From Streptomyces sp. MH60 (GTDB lineage Bacteria > Actinomycetota > Actinomycetes > Streptomycetales > Streptomycetaceae), in contig NZ_MULI01000009.1 in the NCBI RefSeq assembly GCF_002939385.1, positions 62,001-126,000 of the forward strand: a DNA stretch of 64,000 nucleotides, given 5' to 3'. A program made the position numbers and the translations under genes. Below the pieces are notes generated by a model that worked only from the letters and a program-made list of their open reading frames with translations, had not been told where the DNA came from and searched no databases. The stretch's first letter is position 1. Each line of letters begins with the position of its first letter. Positions 32,689 to 40,962 of the stretch are shown here, in pieces.

Positions 32689-32704
32689 CGGGACATACGC
32701 GGGA
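32689..32704 (+). repeat. Left copy of a 16-bp repeat found at both island ends
   Basis: CGGGACATACGCGGGA is present here and at 48569-48584, in the same orientation, inside the island and close to each end. Locally it extends to a near-tandem pair of TACGCGGGACA words. It is a candidate arm-type integrase site. The rest of 32555-32863 has no gene. Confidence 0.5.
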
Positions 32705-32863
32705 CGCAAACCCGCGCCAACCGGCCGACGGTGACCAGCGCGCGGCACGAACCTCTCTGATCTGCGGCTTTCCGGAGCGACCGGGCGTGCGAGGGGACGG
32801 CGCGTGGGACCGATTGACTTTCGCGCGATGCAGGCGGGCCGCCCTAGAGACGGGGAACGGGCC

Positions 32864-34087
32864 TCATTCCGGGCTCTCGCCCCTCCTCGGCTCCCAGGCC
32901 GCCAGGAGCGCGGAAGCCGGTGCTGCCCAGTCCTCGGGGCCCTCCAGCAGATCGACGGACTCCATTGAGCCCTCCGGTGCGAGGAGTTGCTCACCGATCC
33001 CATGGGGCACCCACAGTGCAGCGGTTCCCCGATACCAGTCCACGGCAACCTGGTAGACCGCGACGACCGCCAACTCCCATACGGTCAGCGAGTTGTACGT
33101 ACTCCCACCGTGTGGAGAGCGGTGCGGGGACGGTATCTGTACGCCTATCAGGCGCCAGGGGCGCCCCGCCGACTGCTCGGCAGCTGCGAGACGGGCTTGG
33201 TCGGCCCAGTCGGAGGTCAGCTGGCCCAGTGCCTCTTCGGCCTCCTCCCGCCCCTTCCGGCGGCGCCCCAGGTTCTCGTGCAGCTCTTGGCCAGCCGACA
33301 GCGCAGCCATGGTGACTGACGTGGCGCCCCAGCGAGCATGGGCACGCCACGCCTGCCAGACCCTCCGCAATACGACGGGGGCATCGCGCCCGAAGATCCC
33401 GAAGCCGATGCCGGCGGTCCCCTCGAGGTCGGCCAGGGAGGCGACGGCTGCGGCCTCGGCGAGCGCCCGGGGAGAGTAGAAACGGATCACCATCTGCCGC
33501 TTCTGCTCGACGAGCTTGGCGTGCGCTATCACCCGCGCTTCGGCCCAGGGATGCAACCAGGGACATGCAGTCAGGGCCTCGCCGGCTGTGATCAGCCGGT
33601 CCTGCGTGCCCTGCCAGTCGGCCAGCAACTCGTCGCGGCATTCCCTTGCCTGCCGGTATCGCTCCCAGGCGTCAGTGTCGTCTTCGTCGTCCGGGTACTC
33701 GCCCTGCGACAGCAGCCGTACCGCCTCGTCGACCTCGGCCTCGTCCGGAAGCTGCTCCTGTACGTCCTCGTCGTCGATCCGTAGCCCGGAAAAGGAGTTC
33801 AGAGCGTCGAGAAAGACCGGCCAGAGGCCGTGGTCGGGCACCGGCCAGCGGCAGCTCCAGTTCGTGCAGAGTCGGGCCAGCGAGGAGACGTCAAGGGTGA
33901 AGTCGACGGCGTGCACCGAGGATGCCTTGCGTAGGCGGGGGCAGTCTTCGACCGCATGGATGAGCCCGGTCTCGGAAGCCGTGGTGAATCCCCTGAGGGG
34001 CGTACCCGTAAACGGACCCAGCGGTGTCCCGGGCTCGATGCAACGGCCGAGCACAACGGACAACGTTCCAGTTCCTGTCGCGGTCAT
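32864..34087 (-). CDS. Hypothetical island protein
   Basis: I do not recognise this 407-residue protein. From ATG 34087 it has no signal peptide or membrane helix. There is an acidic stretch near residues 105-150 (DDEDVQEQLPDEAEVDEAVRLLSQGEYPDDEDDTD region), a Trp-rich centre, and a helical, charged part (ENLGRRRKGREEAEEALGQL). It is probably cytoplasmic. It sits between the tRNA end and the integrase remnant, where excision or regulatory genes are often found, but no helix-turn-helix is visible. The frame stays open upstream, but ATG 34087 starts the conserved-looking part. Confidence 0.65.
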   Translation of the reverse strand: MTATGTGTLSVVLGRCIEPGTPLGPFTGTPLRGFTTASETGLIHAVEDCPRLRKASSVHAVDFTLDVSSLARLCTNWSCRWPVPDHGLWPVFLDALNSFSGLRIDDEDVQEQLPDEAEVDEAVRLLSQGEYPDDEDDTDAWERYRQARECRDELLADWQGTQDRLITAGEALTACPWLHPWAEARVIAHAKLVEQKRQMVIRFYSPRALAEAAAVASLADLEGTAGIGFGIFGRDAPVVLRRVWQAWRAHARWGATSVTMAALSAGQELHENLGRRRKGREEAEEALGQLTSDWADQARLAAAEQSAGRPWRLIGVQIPSPHRSPHGGSTYNSLTVWELAVVAVYQVAVDWYRGTAALWVPHGIGEQLLAPEGSMESVDLLEGPEDWAAPASALLAAWEPRRGESPE

Positions 34088-34191
34088 GCGGCCGACAGTA
34101 ATCCAAGCGCGAGGCCCGTACCGGCGGCACTCACGACAGCATGAGAACCCCCTTTGCACGGCAGCGCTCGGCCATGCATCGCGTAACGTCG

Positions 34192-35504
34192 CTATTCGTA
34201 CTGATCCAGCAGGGCCTCGATGTGCTGGTTGGCGATCGCCTGCCGTCCATACAGGCACTTGGCGTAGCGGGTCAGAAGCACTTCGACGCTGTTGCCGGCG
34301 CATTCAGCGACCTCGGTGGGGTCGACGCCGGCGTTCAGCCAGGTCGACAGAGCAGAGTGGCGCAGGTCGTACGGGCGGCCCGCGAGCGGCGAGTCCACCA
34401 GCTCGGGCGGGAGAGCCAGCTCGCGCGCTTCATGCCAGACCCGGCCATAGGTGCCAGAGGCAACAATGCCGCCGCGTTCGTTGAAGAACAACCGCCCGTC
34501 GTCCGCGGTGCCAAAGGTGTCGACGCTCTCCCGCCACAAGGCCACCAGTTCCGGTGGCAGCGGCACCACCCGTGTGTCGTCTGGCGGGCGGTTCTTCAGG
34601 CCCCGCTCGTCATGGGCTCGTCCGGTGTCCGTCCACTTCGTGCCTGCCTGCGGCAGCGTGCGGTGCAAGGTGACCCGGCCCCAGCCCTCCGGGGGCAGGA
34701 CGCAGTCCGGCAGGGCCACCGCGACCCGCTTCCGCAGGCCGCAGCCCGGCGTAGTACATGCCGGCGAACACACCGACCAGCCGCCGCCCACGCGCCCGCC
34801 GGTAACTCCCGACGTAGGAGGCGGCACATATCAACGAGCGGGCCTGGACGGGGTTGGCCACCACCCTCGGGTCTACCTGCTGAACGGTCTCCGCCACACG
34901 CCAGTTGATGGAGGCGAGTGGATCAGCGGGGAGCATGCGCTGCTCGACGGCGTAACGCAGCGCGTTGACCAGGACCTTGTGCTTGTGCCGCTGGGTCTCG
35001 GCCGCCCCCACCAGGCCGTCCTGCCCGAGCCGGAGAGACTGGAGCACAGCTCGCATCACCGCCGGGTCCAGCACGTCGGACAGGGGCCGCGAGGCGCCCC
35101 GCCACCAGCGCAGCGCCAGCCGAATATCGGCCGGCATCCCGGGCGGCTCCGGGCGGGGCACGACGAACGCCCAGCCCCGCAGCGCGCCGCAACAACTGAT
35201 CACTCGGCCGACTCCGAACATCCCGGAGCATCGACAGCGTGATCGCGCACAGCGCGCCATTGGTCTCGTCCCTGGCCTTCGCCGCGATCAGCGGCCAGCG
35301 CATCTCCATGTACTGCAACGCGAAGGCGTACCAGCTCAGACCACCGCGGTGGCCACCAATCTCACAATGGCCCATGCCAGCGCGGTCCTGCTCCACAACA
35401 GCTGCTTCCCGGGCGGCCCGGACGAACGCGGCGCCGAACTCCTCAGCCAGCGCCGTCGCGCCAGCCACGGCATGGTGATCACCACGCGACATGACAACGC
35501 CCAC
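34192..35504 (-). pseudogene. Tyrosine recombinase/integrase, disrupted by two frameshifts
   Basis: Three consecutive frames together encode a Streptomyces-type tRNA integrase. Frame 1 (35504 to about 35185) has the N-terminal SAM-like part (SWYAFALQYMEMRWPLIA). Frame 2 (to about 34726) carries GWAFVVPRPEPP through FAGMYYAGLRPAEA, with catalytic Arg I. Frame 3 has the rest of the core, including RPYDLRHSALSTWL (Arg II; the usual His is Tyr), VAECAGNSVEVLLTRYAKCL with the catalytic Tyr (the usual GHS is GNS). The breaks lie near 35182-35188 (in GCGCGC) and 34725-34727 (in CCC). Sequencing error is possible, but two independent shifts favour real decay. Confidence 0.85.
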
Positions 35505-35671
35505 GCTTCCTGCGCGTTACCGCCTGGGAACGCCGTACCCCCGTACGAACGGACTTCTCATGGCGTCCACCACCTTTCTGTGCAGGTGAACGCCTCAAAC
35601 CCGCCCGGGCATGACGTCCGACGCAATTAGCCCTGGACCACGACGGGAGGATGAAAGGTAGGATGGGTAGC

Positions 35672-35935
35672 ATGAGTGAGCCTACTGGCAAGTACTCGAT
35701 CACCATGCCGCGCGACATCGCGGAAGCCGCCCGCGCCCGCAGCGGGCCCTCTGGCCTATCCGCCTACGTCGCCGCCGCCGTAGCCCGGCAGATCGAGCGC
35801 GACAACCTCAACGAACTCATCGCCGTCGCCGAGGCCGAACACGGTCCCGTCACCGATGAGGAGATCCAGGCGCTGCGCGACCAGCTCCAGCAAGCCCGCC
35901 GGGAACAGCCTCATGATGGAGCCGACGCCGCGTGA
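35672..35935 (+). CDS. Antitoxin of a VapBC-like pair
   Basis: The 87-residue protein MSEPTGKYSITMPRDIAEAARAR has a ribbon-helix-helix-like start (KYSITMPRDIAEAARARSGPSGLSAYVAAAVARQIERD), then a charged, toxin-binding tail. It overlaps the PIN-domain toxin start by 4 bp (GTGA). Two earlier in-frame ATGs (35651, 35663) are alternatives. Such pairs stabilise islands; DNA binding and autoregulation are expected from the family. Confidence 0.8.
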   Translation: MSEPTGKYSITMPRDIAEAARARSGPSGLSAYVAAAVARQIERDNLNELIAVAEAEHGPVTDEEIQALRDQLQQARREQPHDGADAA

Positions 35936-36345
35936 CCCGCTCACCCGCCGTGCCCGGCGGCACCCTGGTCCTCGACAGCGAGGGACTGGCCAAGGCCGTC
36001 CTGCGCGACCGGACGGTCACCGGCTGGCTCGCCCTGGCCCGCACCGACGACATGCGGGTCATCACCTCCGCCGCCACCCTCGTAGAAGTCGTCCACCCCC
36101 GCATCAATCGCCCAGCGTTGGAATGGACCCTCTCCCGCATCGTCGTCGAGCCGGTCACCGAGCCCCTCGCCCGCCGGGCCGCCGTCCTCCTCGCCGACGC
36201 CGGCCTGCACGGCCACAAGTACGCCATCGACGCCATGCTCAGCGCCACCGCCCTCGCCGCCCCCGGCCCCGTCACGGTGCTCACCTCGGATCCAGGGGAC
36301 CTCGCCGCGCTGGGCGGCGGACGCTTCACCGTCATCAAGGTCTGA
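35932..36345 (+). CDS. PIN-domain toxin (VapC-like)
   Basis: A 137-residue PIN-domain ribonuclease. Acidic residues fitting the active site are Asp15 (LVLDSEGL), Glu52 (TLVEVVHP), Asp100 (YAIDAML) and Asp120 (LTSDPGDL), so the site looks complete. The GTG start overlaps the antitoxin stop. VapC toxins usually cut tRNA or rRNA; the target here is unknown. It is transcribed toward the hsd genes. The 296 bp to the next start (36346-36641) hold no supported gene and probably carry the hsd promoter. Confidence 0.82.
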   Translation: MTRSPAVPGGTLVLDSEGLAKAVLRDRTVTGWLALARTDDMRVITSAATLVEVVHPRINRPALEWTLSRIVVEPVTEPLARRAAVLLADAGLHGHKYAIDAMLSATALAAPGPVTVLTSDPGDLAALGGGRFTVIKV

Positions 36346-36641
36346 CCGTAAGCCTCCGCGCCTTCGCCACCCAACCGCACGCCACCAGCAGCCTGATCGC
36401 CGACCCTCGCACAGACATACAGCCGGCCGGGAAGACCGAGAGTCGATCTTGCTGCACGCCGCACCTACCCTGCTCCGGGATGGCCATCAGGGTCACCGAC
36501 GTGCTTGCCGCCCGGCACACCGTCTCGCCACACTCCCTTCTCCGACCTCCCGGGAGGCGCCGACGACGGAGCGGAGAGCCGTTCGCCAGCCACTACTCTT
36601 AGGGCCCTGTGTCACCCCATATACGGAAGTGGAGTCCGGCT

Positions 36642-38186
36642 GTGGCCGAGCGGGAAGCGACCGAGCAGCTGTCTCTGCTGCCAGACGCGACAAGGGCGCT
36701 CACACTCAGTGAGCTGGAGTCGCATCTACTCGGTGCCGCCCATCTCCTGCGGGGACTGGTAGACCAAGCGGACTTCAAGAGCTACATCTTCCCGCTGCTC
36801 TTCTACAAGCGCCTGTGCGATGTCTACAGCGAGGAGTTCGACGACGCTCTCGCCCATTCCGATGGGGACCGCGACTTCGCGGCCAAGGCTGATCAGCATC
36901 GTTTCGTCATCCCGGACGGCCATCGCTGGGACGATGTCGTAGCGGCGCCCGATGAGAAGCTCGGCCGTGCCCTCACGGACGCGCTCCGCGCGATCGAGAA
37001 GGCCAATCCGGACACCCTCGACGGCATCTTCGGTGACACGCCGTGGACCAACCGTGACCGCATCCCGCCCCACGTGCTGCGGGCACTCCTTGACCACTTC
37101 TCCGCACGCTTCCTCGGCGATGCGCATGCTGACGCCGATCTACTCGGTCAGGCGTACGAGTACCTGATCAAGAAGTTCGCGGACCTGTCCAACAAGAAGG
37201 CCGGCGAGTTTTACACGCCGCGCGCCGTGGTCGAGCTGCTGGTGAACATCCTCGCCCCGGAGCCGGGCGAGACGGTGTACGACCCGGCGTGTGGCACCGG
37301 TGGCATGCTGATCGAGGTCACCCACCACTTCGCCCGGAAGGGAGTGGCTCCCCAACTGCTGTGGGGCAGGGTCTTCGGCCAGGAGAAGAACCTCACGACC
37401 TCGGGCATCGCCCGCATGAACCTCATCCTGCACGGGATCGAGGACTTCCAGGTGGCGCGTGGAGACACCTTGCGCGACCCACGGTTCTTCGCGGACGGAG
37501 GTCTGCGGACCTTTGACTGCGTGATCGCGAATCCGCCATTCTCGCTGGCCGCATGGGGCGAAAAGGAATGGGCCAGGGACCCCTATGGACGTGGTGAGAC
37601 CGGGGTACCTCCGCGCAGCACGGCTGACTGGGCATGGGTCCAGCACATGCTCACCTCGATGCGGCCCGGCACCGGCAGAGCGGTTGTCGTCCTACCGAAG
37701 GGCATTCTCTTCAGGGACGGCACCGAAGCCAGAATCCGCGAAAAGATCATCAAATCGGACGCGATCGAGGCCGTCATCGGGCTGGGGGAACGCCTCTTCT
37801 ACGGCGCCCAACTGGCCGCTTGTGTCCTCGTGCTGCGCGCGCAGAAACCGAAGGACCGACGACGGAAGATCCTCTTCATCGACGCTTCCGACCAGCTACG
37901 CAAGGGTCGCAATCAGAACGTGCTGGAGGCCGAGCACACCTCCCGCATCCACGGCTGGTACCGCTCCTTCGCGGACATCAAGGGGCGCAGCCGCGTAGTG
38001 GGCCTCCCGGAGATCGAGAGGAACGGCGGCAGCCTCAACATCCCGCTGTACGTCGGGAAGGACCGCGCGGCCGAGTTGCCACCTCTGAGCGAGGCCGTCG
38101 CGGCCCTGGAAAGCGCCCTGACGGACGCAGCGGTGGCCGAGAACGAACTACGCGGTCTACTCAAGGAATGGAGACTCCTCGGATGA
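36642..38186 (+). CDS. hsdM: Type I restriction-modification methyltransferase subunit, copy 1
   Basis: An N6-adenine methyltransferase subunit. The 514 residues show the HsdM N-terminal helical domain (LLRGLVDQADFKSYIFPLLFYKRLCD), the X/I region with DPACGTGG at 214-221 (SAM binding) and catalytic NPPF at 297-300. GTG 36642 is chosen because GGAG lies 7 nt upstream; GTG 36609 is the alternative. It overlaps the second hsdM by ATGA. Both copies look intact. The pair aligns without gaps through residue 221, so they are diverged paralogues. Confidence 0.93.
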   Translation: MAEREATEQLSLLPDATRALTLSELESHLLGAAHLLRGLVDQADFKSYIFPLLFYKRLCDVYSEEFDDALAHSDGDRDFAAKADQHRFVIPDGHRWDDVVAAPDEKLGRALTDALRAIEKANPDTLDGIFGDTPWTNRDRIPPHVLRALLDHFSARFLGDAHADADLLGQAYEYLIKKFADLSNKKAGEFYTPRAVVELLVNILAPEPGETVYDPACGTGGMLIEVTHHFARKGVAPQLLWGRVFGQEKNLTTSGIARMNLILHGIEDFQVARGDTLRDPRFFADGGLRTFDCVIANPPFSLAAWGEKEWARDPYGRGETGVPPRSTADWAWVQHMLTSMRPGTGRAVVVLPKGILFRDGTEARIREKIIKSDAIEAVIGLGERLFYGAQLAACVLVLRAQKPKDRRRKILFIDASDQLRKGRNQNVLEAEHTSRIHGWYRSFADIKGRSRVVGLPEIERNGGSLNIPLYVGKDRAAELPPLSEAVAALESALTDAAVAENELRGLLKEWRLLG

Positions 38187-39721
38187 GCGGCGCCAGGAGC
38201 GCGGCGGATGTGCTGCCCGGTACAGATGTGGCAGCGGGGCAGTTGGGCCAGCGGGAGCTGGAGAACTACCTATGGGGAGCGGCTGTTCGGCTGCGGGGGC
38301 TCATCGACGCGGGCGACTACAAGCAGTTCATTTTCCCGCTGCTCTTCTTCAAGCGGATCTGTGACGTGCACGACGAGGAGCGCGAGCAGGCCCTGGCCAC
38401 GTACGACGGGGACACGCAGCTTGCGGCGAAGGAGGAGAACTACCAGTTCCAGATCCCCGACGGTCACCACTGGGCAGATGTTCGGGAGGCCCGCTCCGGA
38501 CTCGGCTCGGCGCTTGCCCAGGCCATGAAGGCGATCGAGAAGGCCAACCCGGACCAGCTCTCGGGGGTCTTCGGTGACGCGCAGTGGACGAACACTGAGC
38601 GGATCTCTGATGCCACGCTTCGTGACCTTCTGGAACACTTTTCCACCCAGGTCCTGTCCTTGGCCCGGGTCCCGGAGGACGAACTCGGCCGAGGCTACGA
38701 GTACTTGATCAAGAAGTTCGCGGACGACTCCGGTCACACGGCCCAGGAGTTCTACACCAACCGGACACTGGTCCAGCTCATGACCCGGATGCTGGAACCC
38801 GAGCCCGGAGAGACGGTTTACGACCCCACCTGCGGCACGGGCGGCATGCTGGTCACTGCAGCAGCCGAACTGAAACGGCAGGGGAAGGATCACCGGCGGC
38901 TCCACCTGTACGGGCAGGAGTTCAACGTGATGACCTCCTCGATCGCCCGCATGAACCTCTACCTGCACGGAATCGAAAACTTCCGCATCGAGCGCGGGGA
39001 CACACTCGCCGAACCACTGTTCTTCGAAGGCGACCAGCTGCGGCGCTTCGACGTGGTGCTCGCCAATCCCCCGTATTCGATCAAGCAGTGGAACCGGCCG
39101 CTCTTCGCCAAGGATCCCTACCAGCGCAACATGTGGGGCGTGCCTCCCCAGGGCAGAGCGGACTACGCGTTCTTCCAGCACATCGCCGCCTCACTCGCCC
39201 CCGGGACGGGCCGGTGCGCCATCCTCTTCCCCCATGGGGTGCTCTTCCGGGAAGACGAGCGGGCCTTGCGGGAGAAGCTGATCGAATCCGATCTCCTGGA
39301 GTGCGTGATGGGACTCGGGCCCGGGCTCTTCTACAACTCTCCGATGGAGGCGTGCGTGGTGGTGCTGCGCACCCAGAAGCGGCCGGGCCGGGAGGGGAAG
39401 GTCCTCTTCATCAATGCGGCACACCTGTTCGAGCGGGTGCGAGGCCAGTCGTTCCTGAGCGAGGAGCACATCGCGGAGATTCTGGCCGCGTACCGCGAGT
39501 GCCAGACCATCGACGGCCTTTCGCGGGACATGGACCGGGACACGCTACTTAGCAGAGGAGCCGACCTCGCAATAAGCCGCATCGTCGGTGCTCCGTCATC
39601 AAGGGGTGCGAGTCCCGGCGAGGTGCCCCTGCGGCAGGCGCTTGAGGAGTGGGACGTACGCACCGGCGACAAGACTCGTCGCGTGACCCAGCTGATCACA
39701 AAGCTGAAGGGAGGGGAATGA
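38183..39721 (+). CDS. hsdM: Type I restriction-modification methyltransferase subunit, copy 2
   Basis: Second HsdM, 512 residues. It has the same N-terminal domain (IDAGDYKQFIFPLLFFKRICD), DPTCGTGG at 214-221 and NPPY at 295-298. EFYTNRTLVQLMTRML and MNLYLHGIEN are family signatures. It starts inside the stop of copy 1 and overlaps hsdS by ATGA, so all three are translationally coupled. Copy 2 could pair with copy 1 in one complex, or one may serve the HsdS and the other regulate it. Which is true cannot be seen from sequence. Confidence 0.93.
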   Translation: MSGARSAADVLPGTDVAAGQLGQRELENYLWGAAVRLRGLIDAGDYKQFIFPLLFFKRICDVHDEEREQALATYDGDTQLAAKEENYQFQIPDGHHWADVREARSGLGSALAQAMKAIEKANPDQLSGVFGDAQWTNTERISDATLRDLLEHFSTQVLSLARVPEDELGRGYEYLIKKFADDSGHTAQEFYTNRTLVQLMTRMLEPEPGETVYDPTCGTGGMLVTAAAELKRQGKDHRRLHLYGQEFNVMTSSIARMNLYLHGIENFRIERGDTLAEPLFFEGDQLRRFDVVLANPPYSIKQWNRPLFAKDPYQRNMWGVPPQGRADYAFFQHIAASLAPGTGRCAILFPHGVLFREDERALREKLIESDLLECVMGLGPGLFYNSPMEACVVVLRTQKRPGREGKVLFINAAHLFERVRGQSFLSEEHIAEILAAYRECQTIDGLSRDMDRDTLLSRGADLAISRIVGAPSSRGASPGEVPLRQALEEWDVRTGDKTRRVTQLITKLKGGE

Positions 39722-40917
39722 ACATGCAGCAAGAGGCTTGGCGCACGGTGCGATTTGGATCGCTGGTCCGGCAGGTGAAGGAATCGACAGATCCGATGGC
39801 AGATGGGTTGGAGCGATTTGTAGCCGGTGAGCACATGGACTCCCGGCAGCTACACATCAGCCGTTGGGGAGAAGTGAAGGGGAGCTCCCTCGGACCTGCG
39901 TTCCACCGCAGGTTCCGTCCCGGTCAGGTACTCTACGGGTCCCGGCGGACATATCTGCGCAAAGTATCCTATGCGGAATTCGACGGTGTATGCGCGAACA
40001 CGACATTCGTGGCGGAAAGCGCAGAGCCGGGTGAGCTCCTCCCCGACTTTCTACCCTTTGTGATGACGGCGGATCCTTTCCACCGACACTCCGAGTCGTG
40101 GTCGCGAGGATCGGTGAACCCCTATGTGAACTGGCCTGATATCGCGAAATACGAGTTCCCTCTTCCGCCACTGTCCGAACAGCGGCGGATCGCTGACCTC
40201 TTGTGGTCGTTCGAGCGCGCCGCGCGGGTGAAGGCGACCGCGTTGAAGGCCGCCCGGCAGGCAGAACTTGCAGCACTGGCCGAGCTGTACGACGAGCCGG
40301 AGTGGCCGGTGCGGCGGGTGGACGAAGCGGGGGAAGTGCAGCTGGGTATGAAGCGTGAGCCGAAGGTGCACGAGGGTACGGATCTGCGTCCCTATCTCCG
40401 CGTCGCAAACGTCGGCGACGACCAGCTGTCGCTGGATGACGTACTGGGGATGAACTTCGATTCTGACGCTTTTGCTAAATATGCACTGCGACCGAAGGAC
40501 GTCCTGCTGGTTGAAGGCAACAGCAGCCGTAACCAGGTCGGACGGGCAGCAATGTATCGCGGAGAGATCGAAGATTGCTGTTTCCAAATGACGTTGCTGC
40601 GCTTCCGCGCCGGCGGTGAGGTTCTGCCAGAGTTTGCGCTTGGCTGGTTCCGCCGCTGCCAGCACTTCGGGGCCTTCGCCCGGGTGTCCGCCGGCACCAA
40701 CATCGCCCACCTCCCGGCTGGCCTCCTCTCAGCACAGCCAATCCCCGTCCCACCGCTCTCCGTCCAGCGACGTGTCGTCGAGCGGCTCGAAGCCGCTCGC
40801 GAACTGCGCACCACCCTCAGCGAGGACCTCGCCCGTACCCGTAACCTGATGCAACGCACCTTGAACGTGTTGTTGCAGGGCCCGGGCGCCTCAGCGGACG
40901 CGGCGACGGCGGCATAG
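39718..40917 (+). CDS. hsdS: Type I restriction specificity subunit
   Basis: A 399-residue target-recognition protein with two half-sites. The first TRD (about 1-150) ends in the conserved segment LPPLSEQRRIADLLWSFERAARVKATALKAARQAEL; the second (about 200-345) ends in PIPVPPLSVQRRVVERLEAARELRTTLSEDLARTRNL. The two helical spacers set the gap between half-sites. The start overlaps hsdM2 (ATGA); ATG 39724 is a near alternative. Several short A/T-richer stretches in the TRDs suggest independent origin, as is common for hsdS. The recognised sequence cannot be predicted. Confidence 0.93.
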   Translation: MNMQQEAWRTVRFGSLVRQVKESTDPMADGLERFVAGEHMDSRQLHISRWGEVKGSSLGPAFHRRFRPGQVLYGSRRTYLRKVSYAEFDGVCANTTFVAESAEPGELLPDFLPFVMTADPFHRHSESWSRGSVNPYVNWPDIAKYEFPLPPLSEQRRIADLLWSFERAARVKATALKAARQAELAALAELYDEPEWPVRRVDEAGEVQLGMKREPKVHEGTDLRPYLRVANVGDDQLSLDDVLGMNFDSDAFAKYALRPKDVLLVEGNSSRNQVGRAAMYRGEIEDCCFQMTLLRFRAGGEVLPEFALGWFRRCQHFGAFARVSAGTNIAHLPAGLLSAQPIPVPPLSVQRRVVERLEAARELRTTLSEDLARTRNLMQRTLNVLLQGPGASADAATAA

Positions 40918-40962
40918 GCCGACACGGCAGTAGGTGGGACATGGGGCGAGGGACAGCTGACG

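Noticed and set aside
36346..36641. A short gene between the PIN toxin and hsdM1
   Set aside because: Frames here lack ribosome sites and family features; the region is better explained as the hsd promoter region.
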